Assembly: GCA_964036045.1 (NCBI GenBank)
Contig: OZ038397.1
Coordinates: 23,693,342-23,757,341 of the forward strand
Direction of reading: 5' to 3'
DNA length: 64,000 nucleotides
DNA from: Eutreptiella sp. 'Long Island Sound 2002'
Lineage: Eukaryota > Euglenozoa > Euglenophyceae > Eutreptiales > Eutreptiaceae
The notes beneath the pieces are model-generated. The model was not told the DNA's origin. It ran no database searches and saw only the letters and a list, made by a program, of their open reading frames with translations. Both the position numbers and the translations under genes were made by a program. Positions 28,648 through 42,023 of the stretch are shown here, piece after piece. Each line of letters begins with the position of its first letter. Within the stretch, counting starts at the first letter, position 1.

Positions 28648-31600
28648 CTATGCGCCCTCCATGCGCCCCCTATGCGCCCTCCATGCGCCCTCCATGCGCC
28701 CTCTATTCGCCCTCCATGCGCCCTCTATGCGCCCTCTATGCGCCCTCCATGCGCCCTCCATGCGCCCTCTATGTGCCCTCCATGCGCCCTCCATGCGCCC
28801 ACTATGCGCCCTCCATGCGCCCTCCATGCGCCCTCCATGCGCCCTCCATGCGCCCTCTATGCGCCCTCCATGCGCCCTCCATGCACCCTCCATGCGCCCT
28901 CTATGCGCCCTCCATGCGCCCTCCATGCGCCCTCTATGCGCCCTCCATGCGCCCTCCATGCGCCCTCCATGCGCCCTCCATGCGCCCTCTATGCGCCCTC
29001 TATGCGCCCTCCATGCGCCCTCTATGCGCCCTCTATGTGCCCTCTATGCGCCCTCCATGCGCCCTCCATGCGCCCTCTATGCGCCCTCCATGCGCCCTCT
29101 ATGCGCCCTCTATGCGCCCTCCATGCGCCCTCTATGCGCCCTCTATGCGCCCTCCATGCGCCCTCCATGCGCCCTCTATGTGCCCTCCATGCGCCCACTA
29201 TGCGCCCTCCATGCGCCCTCCATGCGCCCTCCATGCGCCCTCCATGCGCCCTCCATGCGCCCTCTATGCGCCCTCCATGCGCCCTCTATGCGCCCTCCAT
29301 GCGCCCTCTATGCGCCCTCTATGTGCCCTCTATGCGCCCTCCATGCGCCCTCTATGCGCCCTCCATGCGCCCTCCATGCGCCCTCTATGCGCCCTCTATG
29401 CGCCCTCCATGCGCCCTCCATGCGCCCTCCATGCGCCCTCTATGCGCCCTCCATGCGCCCTCTATGCGCCCTCCATGCGCCCTCCATGCGCCCTCTATGT
29501 GCCCTCCATGCGCCCTCTATGCGCCCTCTATGCGCCCTCTATGCGCCCTCTATGCGCCCACTATGCGCCCTCTATGCGCCCTCCATGCGCCCTCTATGCG
29601 CCCTCCATGCGCCCTCTATGCGCCCTCCATGCGCCCTCCATGCGCCCACTATGCGCCCTCCATGCGCCCTCCATGCGCCCTCTATGCGCCCTCCATGCGC
29701 CCTCTATGTGCCCTCCATGCGCCCTCTATGCGCCCTCTATGCGCCCTCTATGCGCCCTCTATGCGCCCACTATGCGCCCTCCATGTGCCCTCCATGCGCC
29801 CTCCATGCGCCCTCCATGCGCCCTCTATGCGCCCTCCATGCGCCCTCCATGCGCCCTCTATGCGCCCTCCATGCGCCCTCTATGCGCCCTCCATGCGCCC
29901 TCCATGCGCCCTCTATGTGCCCTCCATGCGCCCTCTATGCGCCCTCTATGCGCCCTCTATGCGCCCTCTATGCGCCCACTATGCGCCCTCCATGTGCCCT
30001 CCATGCGCCCTCCATGCGCCCTCCATGCGCCCTCTATGCGCCCTCCATGCGCCCTCCATGCGCCCTCTATGCGCCCTCCATGCGCCCTCTATGCGCCCTC
30101 CATGCGCCCTCCATGCGCCCTCTATGTGCCCTCTATGCGCCCTCTATGCGCCCTCCATGCGCCCTCTATGCGCCCTCCATGCGCCCTCTATGCGCCCTCC
30201 ATGCGCCCTCTATGCGCCCTCTATGCGCCCTCCATGCGCCCTCCATGCGCCCTCCATGCGCCCTCTATGCGCCCTCTATGCGCCCTCCATGCGCCCTCCA
30301 TGCGCCCTCCATGCGCCCTCTATGCGCCCTCCATGCGCCCTCTATGCGCCCTCCATGCGCCCTCCGTGCGCCCTCCATGCGCCCTCCATGCGCCCTCCAT
30401 GCGCCCTCTATGCGCCCTCTATGCTCCCTCCATGCGCCCTCTATGCGCCCTCCATGCGCCCTCCGTGCGCCCTCCATGCGCCCTCCATGCGCCCTCCGTG
30501 CGCCCTCCATGCGCCCTCTATGCGCCCTCCATGCGCCCTCCATGCGCCCTCCATGCGCCCTCTATGCGCCCTCCATGCGCCCTCCATGCGCCCTCTATGC
30601 GCCCTCCATGCGCCCTCCATGCGCCCTCTATGCGCCCTCCATGCGCCCTCCGTGCGCCCTCCATGCGCCCTCTATGCGCCCTCTATGCGCCCTCTATGCG
30701 CCCTCCATGCGCCCTCTATTCGCCCTCCATGCGCCCTCTATGCGCCCTCTATGCGCCCTCCATGCGCCCTCCATGCGCCCTCTATGTGCCCTCCATGCGC
30801 CCTCCATGCGCCCACTATGCGCCCTCCATGCGCCCTCCATGCGCCCTCCATGCGCCCTCCATGCGCCCTCTATGCGCCCTCCATGCGCCCTCCATGCACC
30901 CTCCATGCGCCCTCTATGCGCCCTCCATGCGCCCTCCATGCGCCCTCTATGCGCCCTCCATGCGCCCTCCATGCGCCCTCCATGCGCCCTCCATGCGCCC
31001 TCTATGCGCCCTCTATGCGCCCTCCATGCGCCCTCTATGCGCCCTCTATGTGCCCTCTATGCGCCCTCCATGCGCCCTCCATGCGCCCTCTATGCGCCCT
31101 CCATGCGCCCTCTATGCGCCCTCTATGCGCCCTCCATGCGCCCTCTATGCGCCCTCTATGCGCCCTCCATGCGCCCTCCATGCGCCCTCTATGTGCCCTC
31201 CATGCGCCCACTATGCGCCCTCCATGCGCCCTCCATGCGCCCTCCATGCGCCCTCCATGCGCCCTCCATGCGCCCTCTATGCGCCCTCCATGCGCCCTCT
31301 ATGCGCCCTCCATGCGCCCTCTATGCGCCCTCTATGTGCCCTCTATGCGCCCTCCATGCGCCCTCTATGCGCCCTCCATGCGCCCTCCATGCGCCCTCTA
31401 TGCGCCCTCTATGCGCCCTCCATGCGCCCTCCATGCGCCCTCCATGCGCCCTCTATGCGCCCTCCATGCGCCCTCTATGCGCCCTCCATGCGCCCTCCAT
31501 GCGCCCTCTATGTGCCCTCCATGCGCCCTCTATGCGCCCTCTATGCGCCCTCTATGCGCCCTCTATGCGCCCACTATGCGCCCTCTATGCGCCCTCCATG

Positions 31601-34300
31601 CGCCCTCTATGCGCCCTCCATGCGCCCTCTATGCGCCCTCCATGCGCCCTCCATGCGCCCACTATGCGCCCTCCATGCGCCCTCCATGCGCCCTCTATGC
31701 GCCCTCCATGCGCCCTCTATGTGCCCTCCATGCGCCCTCTATGCGCCCTCTATGCGCCCTCTATGCGCCCTCTATGCGCCCACTATGCGCCCTCCATGTG
31801 CCCTCCATGCGCCCTCCATGCGCCCTCCATGCGCCCTCTATGCGCCCTCCATGCGCCCTCCATGCGCCCTCTATGCGCCCTCCATGCGCCCTCTATGCGC
31901 CCTCCATGCGCCCTCCATGCGCCCTCTATGTGCCCTCCATGCGCCCTCTATGCGCCCTCTATGCGCCCTCTATGCGCCCTCTATGCGCCCACTATGCGCC
32001 CTCCATGTGCCCTCCATGCGCCCTCCATGCGCCCTCCATGCGCCCTCTATGCGCCCTCCATGCGCCCTCCATGCGCCCTCTATGCGCCCTCCATGCGCCC
32101 TCTATGCGCCCTCCATGCGCCCTCCATGCGCCCTCTATGTGCCCTCTATGCGCCCTCTATGCGCCCTCCATGCGCCCTCTATGCGCCCTCCATGCGCCCT
32201 CTATGCGCCCTCCATGCGCCCTCTATGCGCCCTCTATGCGCCCTCCATGCGCCCTCCATGCGCCCTCCATGCGCCCTCTATGCGCCCTCTATGCGCCCTC
32301 CATGCGCCCTCCATGCGCCCTCCATGCGCCCTCTATGCGCCCTCCATGCGCCCTCTATGCGCCCTCCATGCGCCCTCCGTGCGCCCTCCATGCGCCCTCC
32401 ATGCGCCCTCCATGCGCCCTCTATGCGCCCTCTATGCTCCCTCCATGCGCCCTCTATGCGCCCTCCATGCGCCCTCCGTGCGCCCTCCATGCGCCCTCCA
32501 TGCGCCCTCCGTGCGCCCTCCATGCGCCCTCTATGCGCCCTCCATGCGCCCTCCATGCGCCCTCCATGCGCCCTCTATGCGCCCTCCATGCGCCCTCCAT
32601 GCGCCCTCTATGCGCCCTCCATGCGCCCTCCATGCGCCCTCTATGCGCCCTCCATGCGCCCTCCGTGCGCCCTCCATGCGCCCTCTATGCGCCCTCTATG
32701 CGCCCTCTATGCGCCCTCCATGCGCCCTCTATGCGCCCTCTATGCGCCCTCCATGCGCCCTCCATGCGCCCTCTATGCGCCCTCCATGCGCCCTCCATGC
32801 GCCCTCCATGCGCCCTCCATGCGCCCTCTATGCGCCCTCTATGCGCCCTCCATGCGCCCTCCATGCGCCCTCTATGTGCCCTCCATGCGCCCACTATGCG
32901 CCCTCCATGCGCCCTCCATGCGCCCTCCATGCGCCCTCCATGCGCCCTCCATGCGCCCTCTATGCGCCCTCCATGCGCCCTCTATGCGCCCTCCATGCGC
33001 CCTCTATGCGCCCTCTATGTGCCCTCTATGCGCCCTCCATGCGCCCTCTATGCGCCCTCCATGCGCCCTCAATGCGCCCTCTATGCGCCCTCTATGCGCC
33101 CTCCATGCGCCCTCCATGCGCCCTCCATGCGCCCTCTATGCGCCCTCCATGCGCCCTCTATGCGCCCTCCATGCGCCCTCCATGCGCCCTCTATGTGCCC
33201 TCCATGCGCCCTCTATGCGCCCTCTATGCGCCCTCTATGCGCCCTCTATGCGCCCACTATGCGCCCTCTATGCGCCCTCCATGCGCCCTCTATGCGCCTT
33301 CCATGCGCCCTCTATGCGCCCTCCATGCGCCCTCCATGCGCCCTCCATGCGCCCTCCATGCGCCCTCCATGCGCCCTCTATGCGCCCTCCATGCGCCCTC
33401 TATGTGCCCTCCATGCGCCCTCTATGCGCCCTCTATGCGCCCTCTATGCGCCCTCTATGCGCCCACTATGCGCCCTCCATGTGCCCTCCATGCGCCCTCC
33501 ATGCGCCCTCCATGCGCCCTCTATGCGCCCTCCATGCGCCCTCCATGCGCCCTCTATGCGCCCTCCATGCGCCCTCTATGCGCCCTCCATGCGCCCTCCA
33601 TGCGCCCTCTATGTGCCCTCCATGCGCCCTCTATGCGCCCTCTATGCGCCCTCTATGCGCCCTCTATGCGCCCACTATGCGCCCTCCATGTGCCCTCCAT
33701 GCGCCCTCCATGCGCCCTCCATGCGCCCTCTATGCGCCCTCCATGCGCCCTCCATGCGCCCTCTATGCGCCCTCCATGCGCCCTCTATGCGCCCTCCATG
33801 CGCCCTCCATGCGCCCTCTATGTGCCCTCTATGCGCCCTCTATGCGCCCTCCATGCGCCCTCTATGCGCCCTCCATGCGCCCTCTATGCGCCCTCCATGC
33901 GCCCTCTATGCGCCCTCTATGCGCCCTCCATGCGCCCTCCATGCGCCCTCCATGCGCCCTCTATGCGCCCTCTATGCGCCCTCCATGCGCCCTCCATGCG
34001 CCCTCCATGCGCCCTCTATGCGCCCTCCATGCGCCCTCTATGCGCCCTCCATGCGCCCTCCGTGCGCCCTCCATGCGCCCTCCATGCGCCCTCCATGCGC
34101 CCTCTATGCGCCCTCTATGCTCCCTCCATGCGCCCTCTATGCGCCCTCCATGCGCCCTCCGTGCGCCCTCCATGCGCCCTCCATGCGCCCTCCGTGCGCC
34201 CTCCATGCGCCCTCTATGCGCCCTCCATGCGCCCTCCATGCGCCCTCCATGCGCCCTCTATGCGCCCTCCATGCGCCCTCCATGCGCCCTCTATGCGCCC
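28648..34300. repeat. 2,013-bp higher-order repeat of the 11-bp satellite, nearly three copies
   Basis: Variant strings recur at exactly 2,013 bp (183 units). Examples are CTCTATTCGCC at 28701 and 30714, and ATGCTCCCTCC at 30421 and 32434. The next ATGCTCCCTCC, at 34117, lies only 1,683 bp further on (153 units), so the third copy lacks 30 whole units. Copies one and two look almost identical over the full length, which points to recent duplication. Confidence 0.9.
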
Positions 34301-35335
34301 TCCATGCGCCCTCCATGCGCCCTCTATGCGCCCTCCATGCGCCCTCCGTGCGCCCTCCATGCGCCCTCTATGCGCCCTCTATGCGCCCTCTATGCGCCCT
34401 CCATGCGCCCTCTATGCGCCCTCTATGCGCCCTCCATGCGCCCTCCATGCGCCCTCTATGCGCCCTCCATGCGCCCTCCATGCGCCCTCCATGCGCCCTC
34501 CATGCGCCCTCTATGCGCCCTCTATGCGCCCTCCATGCGCCCTCTATGCGCCCTCCATGCGCCCTCCGTGCGCCCTCCATGCGCCCTCTATGCGCCCTCC
34601 ATGCGCCCTCTATGCGCCCTCTATGCGCCCTCCATGCGCCCTCTATGCGCCCTCTATGCGCCCTCTATGCGCCCTCCATGCGCCCTCTATGCGCCCTCTA
34701 TGCGCCCTCCATGCGCCCTCCATGCGCCCTCTATGTGCCCTCTATGCGCCCTCCGTGCGCCCTCCATGCGCCCTCTATGCGCCCTCCATGCGCCCTCCAT
34801 GCGCCCTCCATGCGCCCTCTATGCGCCCTCCATGCGCCCTCTATGCGCCCTCCATGCGCCCTCTATGCGCCCTCCATGCGCCCTCTATGCGCCCTCTGTG
34901 CGCCCTCCGTGCGCCCTCCATGCGCCCTCCATGCGCCCACTATGCGCCCTCTATGCGCCCTCCATGCGCCCTCTATGCGCCCTCCATGCGCCCTCTATGC
35001 GCCCTCCATGCGCCCTCCGTGCGCCCTCCATGCGCCCTCTATGCGCCCTCTATGCGCCCTCTATGCGCCCTCCATGCGCCCTCCATGCGCCCTCTATGCG
35101 CCCTCTATGCGCCCTCCATGCGCCCTCCATGCGCCCTCCATGCGCCCTCCATGCGCCCTCTATGCGCCCTCTATGCGCCCTCCATGCGCCCTCCATGCGC
35201 CCTCCATGCGCCCTCTATGCGCCCTCTATGCGCCCTCCATGCGCCCTCCATGCGCCCTCCATGCGCCCTCTATGCGCCCTCTGTGCGCCCTCCGTGCGCC
35301 CTCCATGCGCCCTCCATGCGCCCACTATGCGCCCT

Positions 35336-38300
35336 CTATGCGCCCTCCATGCGCCCTCTATGCGCCCTCCATGCGCCCTCTATGCGCCCTCCATGCGCCC
35401 TCCGTGCGCCCTCCATGCGCCCTCTATGCGCCCTCCATGCGCCCTCTATGCGCCCTCCATGCGCCCTCCATGCGCCCTCTATGTGCCCTCCATGCGCCCT
35501 CCATGCGCCCTCCATGCGCCCTCTATGCGCCCTCCATGCGCCCTCCATGCGCCCTCTATGCGCCCTCCATGCGCCCTCTATGCGCCCTCCATGCGCCCTC
35601 CATGCGCCCTCTATGTGCCCTCTATGCGCCCTCTATGCGCCCTCCATGCGCCCTCTATGCGCCCTCCATGCGCCCTCTATGCGCCCTCCATGCGCCCTCT
35701 ATGCGCCCTCCATGCGCCCTCCATGCGCCCTCCATGCGCCCTCCATGCGCCCTCTATGCGCCCTCTATGCGCCCTCCATGCGCCCTCCATGCGCCCTCCA
35801 TGCGCCCTCTATGCGCCCTCCATGCGCCCTCTATGCGCCCTCCATGCGCCCTCCGTGCGCCCTCCATGCGCCCTCCATGCGCCCTCCATGCGCCCTCTAT
35901 GCGCCCTCTATGCTCCCTCCATGCGCCCTCTATGCGCCCTCCATGCGCCCTCCGTGCGCCCTCCATGCGCCCTCCATGCGCCCTCCGTGCGCCCTCCATG
36001 CGCCCTCTATGCGCCCTCCATGCGCCCTCCATGCGCCCTCCATGCGCCCTCTATGCGCCCTCCATGCGCCCTCCATGCGCCCTCCATGCGCCCTCCATGC
36101 GCCCTCCATGCGCCCTCTATGCGCCCTCCATGCGCCCTCCGTGCGCCCTCCATGCGCCCTCTATGCGCCCTCTATGCGCCCTCTATGCGCCCTCCATGCG
36201 CCCTCTATGCGCCCTCTATGCGCCCTCCATGCGCCCTCCATGCGCCCTCTATGCGCCCTCCATGCGCCCTCCATGCGCCCTCCATGCGCCCTCCATGCGC
36301 CCTCCATGCGCCCTCTATGCGCCCTCTATGCGCCCTCCATGCGCCCTCTATGCGCCCTCCATGCGCCCTCCGTGCGCCCTCCATGCGCCCTCTATGCGCC
36401 CTCCATGCGCCCTCTATGCGCCCTCTATGCGCCCTCCATGCGCCCTCTATGCGCCCTCTATGCGCCCTCTATGCGCCCTCCATGCGCCCTCTATGCGCCC
36501 TCTATGCGCCCTCCATGCGCCCTCCATGCGCCCTCCATGCGCCCTCTATGCGCCCTCCGTGCGCCCTCCATGCGCCCTCCATGCGCCCTCCATGCGCCCT
36601 CTATGCGCCCTCCATGCGCCCTCTATGCGCCCTCCATGCGCCCTCCGTGCGCCCTCCATGCGCCCTCCATGCGCCCTCCATGCGCCCTCTATGCGCCCTC
36701 TATGCTCCCTCCATGCGCCCTCTATGCGCCCTCCATGCGCCCTCCGTGCGCCCTCCATGCGCCCTCCATGCGCCCTCCGTGCGCCCTCCATGCGCCCTCT
36801 ATGCGCCCTCCATGCGCCCTCCATGCGCCCTCCATGCGCCCTCTATGCGCCCTCCATGCGCCCTCCATGCGCCCTCTATGCGCCCTCCATGCGCCCTCCA
36901 TGCGCCCTCTATGCGCCCTCCATGCGCCCTCCGTGCGCCCTCCATGCGCCCTCTATGCGCCCTCTATGCGCCCTCTATGCGCCCTCCATGCGCCCTCTAT
37001 GCGCCCTCTATGCGCCCTCCATGCGCCCTCCATGCGCCCTCTATGCGCCCTCCATGCGCCCTCCATGCGCCCTCCATGCGCCCTCCATGCGCCCTCCATG
37101 CGCCCTCTATGCGCCCTCTATGCGCCCTCCATGCGCCCTCTATGCGCCCTCCATGCGCCCTCCGTGCGCCCTCCATGCGCCCTCTATGCGCCCTCCATGC
37201 GCCCTCTATGCGCCCTCTATGCGCCCTCCATGCGCCCTCTATGCGCCCTCTATGCGCCCTCTATGCGCCCTCCATGCGCCCTCTATGCGCCCTCTATGCG
37301 CCCTCCATGCGCCCTCCATGCGCCCTCTATGTGCCCTCTATGCGCCCTCCGTGCGCCCTCCATGCGCCCTCTATGCGCCCTCCATGCGCCCTCCATGCGC
37401 CCTCCATGCGCCCTCTATGCGCCCTCCATGCGCCCTCCGTGCGCCCTCCATGCGCCCTCTATGCGCCCTCTATGCGCCCTCTATGCGCCCTCCATGCGCC
37501 CTCTATGCGCCCTCTATGCGCCCTCCATGCGCCCTCCATGCGCCCTCTATGCGCCCTCCATGCGCCCTCCATGCGCCCTCCATGCGCCCTCCATGCGCCC
37601 TCCATGCGCCCTCTATGCGCCCTCTATGCGCCCTCCATGCGCCCTCTATGCGCCCTCCATGCGCCCTCCGTGCGCCCTCCATGCGCCCTCTATGCGCCCT
37701 CCATGCGCCCTCTATGCGCCCTCTATGCGCCCTCCATGCGCCCTCTATGCGCCCTCTATGCGCCCTCTATGCGCCCTCCATGCGCCCTCTATGCGCCCTC
37801 TATGCGCCCTCCATGCGCCCTCCATGCGCCCTCTATGTGCCCTCTATGCGCCCTCCGTGCGCCCTCCATGCGCCCTCTATGCGCCCTCCATGCGCCCTCC
37901 ATGCGCCCTCCATGCGCCCTCTATGCGCCCTCCATGCGCCCTCTATGCGCCCTCCATGCGCCCTCTATGCGCCCTCCATGCGCCCTCTATGCGCCCTCTG
38001 TGCGCCCTCCGTGCGCCCTCCATGCGCCCTCCATGCGCCCACTATGCGCCCTCTATGCGCCCTCCATGCGCCCTCTATGCGCCCTCCATGCGCCCTGTAT
38101 GCGCCCTCCATGCGCCCTCCGTGCGCCCTCCATGCGCCCTCTATGCGCCCTCTATGCGCCCTCTATGCGCCCTCCATGCGCCCTCCATGCGCCCTCTATG
38201 CGCCCTCTATGCGCCCTCCATGCGCCCTCCATGCGCCCTCCATGCGCCCTCCATGCGCCCTCTATGCGCCCTCTATGCGCCCTCCATGCGCCCTCCATGC

Positions 38301-41300
38301 GCCCTCCATGCGCCCTCTATGCGCCCTCTATGCGCCCTCCATGCGCCCTCCATGCGCCCTCCATGCGCCCTCTGTGCGCCCTCCGTGCGCCCTCCATGCG
38401 CCCTCCATGCGCCCACTATGCGCCCTCTATGCGCCCTCCATGCGCCCTCTATGCGCCCTCCATGCGCCCTCTATGCGCCCTCCATGCGCCCTCCGTGCGC
38501 CCTCCATGCGCCCTCTATGCGCCCTCTATGCGCCCTCTATGCGCCCTCCATGCGCCCTCCATGCGCCCTCTATGCGCCCTCTATGCGCCCTCCATGCGCC
38601 CTCCATGCGCCCTCCATGCGCCCTCCATGCGCCCTCTATGCGCCCTCTATGCGCCCTCCATGCGCCCTCCATGCGCCCTCCATGCGCCCTCCATGCGCCC
38701 TCCATGCGCCCTCCATGCGCCCTCCATGCGCCCTCCATGCGCCCTCCATGCGCCCTCCATGCGCCCTCCATGCGCCCTCCATGCGCCCTCCATGCGCCCT
38801 CTATGCGCCCTCCATGCGCCCTCCATGCGCCCTCCATGCGCCCTCCATGCGCCCTCCATGCGCCCTCTATGCGCCCTCTATGCGCCCTCCATGCGCCCTC
38901 CATGCGCCCTCCATGCGCCCTCTATGCCCCCTCCATGCGCCCTCTATGCGCCCTCTATGCGCCCTCTGTGCGCCCTCCGTGCGCCCTCCATGCGCCCTCC
39001 ATGCGCCCACTATGCGCCCTCTATGCGCCCTCCATGCGCCCTCCATGCGCCCTCCATGCGCCCTCCATGCGCCCTCCATGCGCCCTCTATGCGCCCTCTG
39101 TGCGCCCTCCGTGCGCCCTCCATGCGCCCTCCATGCGCCCACTATGCGCCCTCTATGCGCCCTCCATGCGCCCTCTATGCGCCCTCCATGCGCCCTCTAT
39201 GCGCCCTCCATGCGCCCTCCGTGCGCCCTCCATGCGCCCTCTATGCGCCCTCTATGCGCCCTCTATGCGCCCTCCATGCGCCCTCCATGCGCCCTCTATG
39301 CGCCCTCTATGCGCCCTCCATGCGCCCTCCATGCGCCCTCCATGCGCCCTCCATGCGCCCTCCATGCGCCCTCTATGCGCCCTCCATGCGCCCTCTATGC
39401 GCCCTCCATGCGCCCTCCATGCGCCCTCTATGTGCCCTCCATGCGCCCTCCATGCGCCCTCCATGCGCCCTCTATGCGCCCTCCATGCGCCCTCCATGCG
39501 CCCTCTATGCGCCCTCCATGCGCCCTCTATGCGCCCTCCATGCGCCCTCCATGCGCCCTCTATGTGCCCTCTATGCGCCCTCTATGCGCCCTCCATGCGC
39601 CCTCTATGCGCCCTCCATGCGCCCTCTATGCGCCCTCCATGCGCCCTCTATGCGCCCTCTATGCGCCCTCCATGCGCCCTCCATGCGCCCTCCATGCGCC
39701 CTCTATGCGCCCTCTATGCGCCCTCCATGCGCCCTCCATGCGCCCTCCATGCGCCCTCTATGCGCCCTCCATGCGCCCTCTATGCGCCCTCCATGCGCCC
39801 TCCGTGCGCCCTCCATGCGCCCTCCATGCGCCCTCCATGCGCCCTCTATGCGCCCTCTATGCTCCCTCCATGCGCCCTCTATGCGCCCTCCATGCGCCCT
39901 CCGTGCGCCCTCCATGCGCCCTCCATGCGCCCTCCGTGCGCCCTCCATGCGCCCTCTATGCGCCCTCCATGCGCCCTCCATGCGCCCTCCATGCGCCCTC
40001 TATGCGCCCTCCATGCGCTCTCCATGCGCCCTCTATGCGCCCTCCATGCGCCCTCCATGCGCCCTCTATGCGCCCTCCATGCGCCCTCCGTGCGCCCTCC
40101 ATGCGCCCTCTATGCGCCCTCTATGCGCCCTCTATGCGCCCTCCATGCGCCCTCTATGCGCCCTCTATGCGCCCTCCATGCGCCCTCCATGCGCCCTCTA
40201 TGCGCCCTCCATGCGCCCTCCATGCGCCCTCCATGCGCCCTCCATGCGCCCTCCATGCGCCCTCTATGCGCCCTCCATGCGCCCTCCATGCGCCCTCTAT
40301 GCGCCCTCCATGCGCCCTCCGTGCGCCCTCCATGCGCCCTCTATGCGCCCTCCATGCGCCCTCTATGCGCCCTCTATGCGCCCTCCATGCGCCCTCTATG
40401 CGCCCTCTATGCGCCCTCTATGCGCCCTCCATGCGCCCTCTATGCGCCCTCTATGCGCCCTCCATGCGCCCTCCATGCGCCCTCTATGTGCCCTCTATGC
40501 GCCCTCCGTGCGCCCTCCATGCGCCCTCTATGCGCCCTCCATGCGCCCTCCATGCGCCCTCCATGCGCCCTCTATGCGCCCTCCATGCGCCCTCCGTGCG
40601 CCCTCCATGCGCCCTCCATGCGCCCTCCATGCGCCCTCTATGCGCCCTCTATGCTCCCTCCATGCGCCCTCTATGCGCCCTCCATGCGCCCTCCGTGCGC
40701 CCTCCATGCGCCCTCCATGCGCCCTCCGTGCGCCCTCCATGCGCCCTCTATGCGCCCTCCATGCGCCCTCCATGCGCCCTCCATGCGCCCTCTATGCGCC
40801 CTCCATGCGCCCTCCATGCGCCCTCTATGCGCCCTCCATGCGCCCTCCATGCGCCCTCTATGCGCCCTCCATGCGCCCTCCGTGCGCCCTCCATGCGCCC
40901 TCTATGCGCCCTCTATGCGCCCTCTATGCGCCCTCCATGCGCCCTCTATGCGCCCTCTATGCGCCCTCCATGCGCCCTCCATGCGCCCTCTATGCGCCCT
41001 CTATGCGCCCTCCATGCGCCCTCCATGCGCCCTCCATGCGCCCTCCATGCGCCCTCTATGCGCCCTCTATGCGCCCTCCATGCGCCCTCTATGCGCCCTC
41101 CATGCGCCCTCCGTGCGCCCTCCATGCGCCCTCTATGCGCCCTCCATGCGCCCTCTATGCGCCCTCTATGCGCCCTCCATGCGCCCTCTATGCGCCCTCT
41201 ATGCGCCCTCTATGCGCCCTCCATGCGCCCTCTATGCGCCCTCTATGCACCCTCCATGCGCCCTCCATGCGCCCTCTATGTGCCCTCTATGCGCCCTCCA

Positions 41301-41642
41301 TGCGCCCTCCATGCGCCCTCTATGCGCCCTCCATGCGCCCTCCATGCGCCCTCCATGCGCCCTCCATGCGCCCTCCATGCGCCCTCCATGCGCCCTCTAT
41401 GCGCCCTCTATGCGCCCTCCATGCGCCCTCCATGCGCCCTCCATGCGCCCTCTATGCCCCCTCCATGCGCCCTCTATGCGCCCTCTATGCGCCCTCTGTG
41501 CGCCCTCCGTGCGCCCTCCATGCGCCCTCCATGCGCCCACTATGCGCCCTCTATGCGCCCTCCATGCGCCCTCCATGCGCCCTCCATGCGCCCTCCATGC
41601 GCCCTCCATGCGCCCTCCATGCGCCCTCCATGCGCCCTCCAT
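35336..41642. repeat. Partial copies of the 28.6-34.3 kb higher-order repeat
   Basis: The diagnostic ATGCTCCCTCC unit returns near 35910, 36703, 39859 and 40653, flanked by the same CCGTGCGCC units. The flanking segments are spaced 1,793, 792, 3,157 and 825 bp, all whole multiples of 11. A second marker, CTCTGTGCGCCCTCCGTGC followed by CCCACTATG, appears near 34895, 35280, 37997, 38370, 38967, 39099 and 41495. This right-hand part is a patchwork of incomplete copies. Confidence 0.75.
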
Positions 41643-42023
41643 GCGCCCTCCATGCGCCCTCTATGCGCCCTCTATGCGCCCTCCATGCGCCCACTATGCG
41701 CCCTCCATGCGCCCTCCATGCGCCCTCCATGCGCCCACTATGCGCCCTCTATGCGCCCTCCATGCGCCCTCTATGCGCCCTCCATGCGCCCTCCATGCGC
41801 CCTCTATGCGCCCTCCATGCGCCCACTATGCGCCCTCCATGCGCGCTCTATGTGCCCTCCATGCGCCCTCCATGTGCCCTCTATGCGCCCTCTATGCGCC
41901 CTCCATGCGCCCTCCATGCGCGCTCTATGCGCCCTCTATGCGCCCTCCATGCGCCCTCTATGCACCCTCCATGCGCCCTCTATGCGCCCTCTATGCGCCC
42001 TCTGGGGAGCACCACCATATTCC

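Larger units (their letters stand above)
1..42003. repeat. 11-bp satellite array, consensus ATGCGCCCTCC, about 3,800 units
   Basis: The unit ATGCGCCCTCC repeats head to tail from the first base until the array stops inside a CCCTCT at 42003. The commonest variant has T instead of C at position 11. Others include ATGTGCC and ATGCACC (the two strand forms of CpG to TpG change), GTGCGCC, ATGCGCCCACT, ATGCGCCTTCC, ATTCGCC, ATTGGCC and ATGCTCC. The unit has six C and two G, so the minus strand is G-rich. Because 11 is not a multiple of 3 and no frame of the 33-bp period contains a stop, all three plus frames stay open for kilobases with an 11-residue period (MRPPCALHAPS). Minus frames read MEGAWRAHGGR and are cut where CTATGC places TAG in frame. 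These are repeat artefacts, not proteins. The left edge lies outside the window. I found no gene inside the array. Confidence 0.97.

Noticed and set aside
1-42003. Array of NRF1 transcription-factor sites
   Set aside because: The unit contains only a half-like TGCGCC. The full palindromic site needs TGCGCA-type halves back to back, which the consensus unit does not give.
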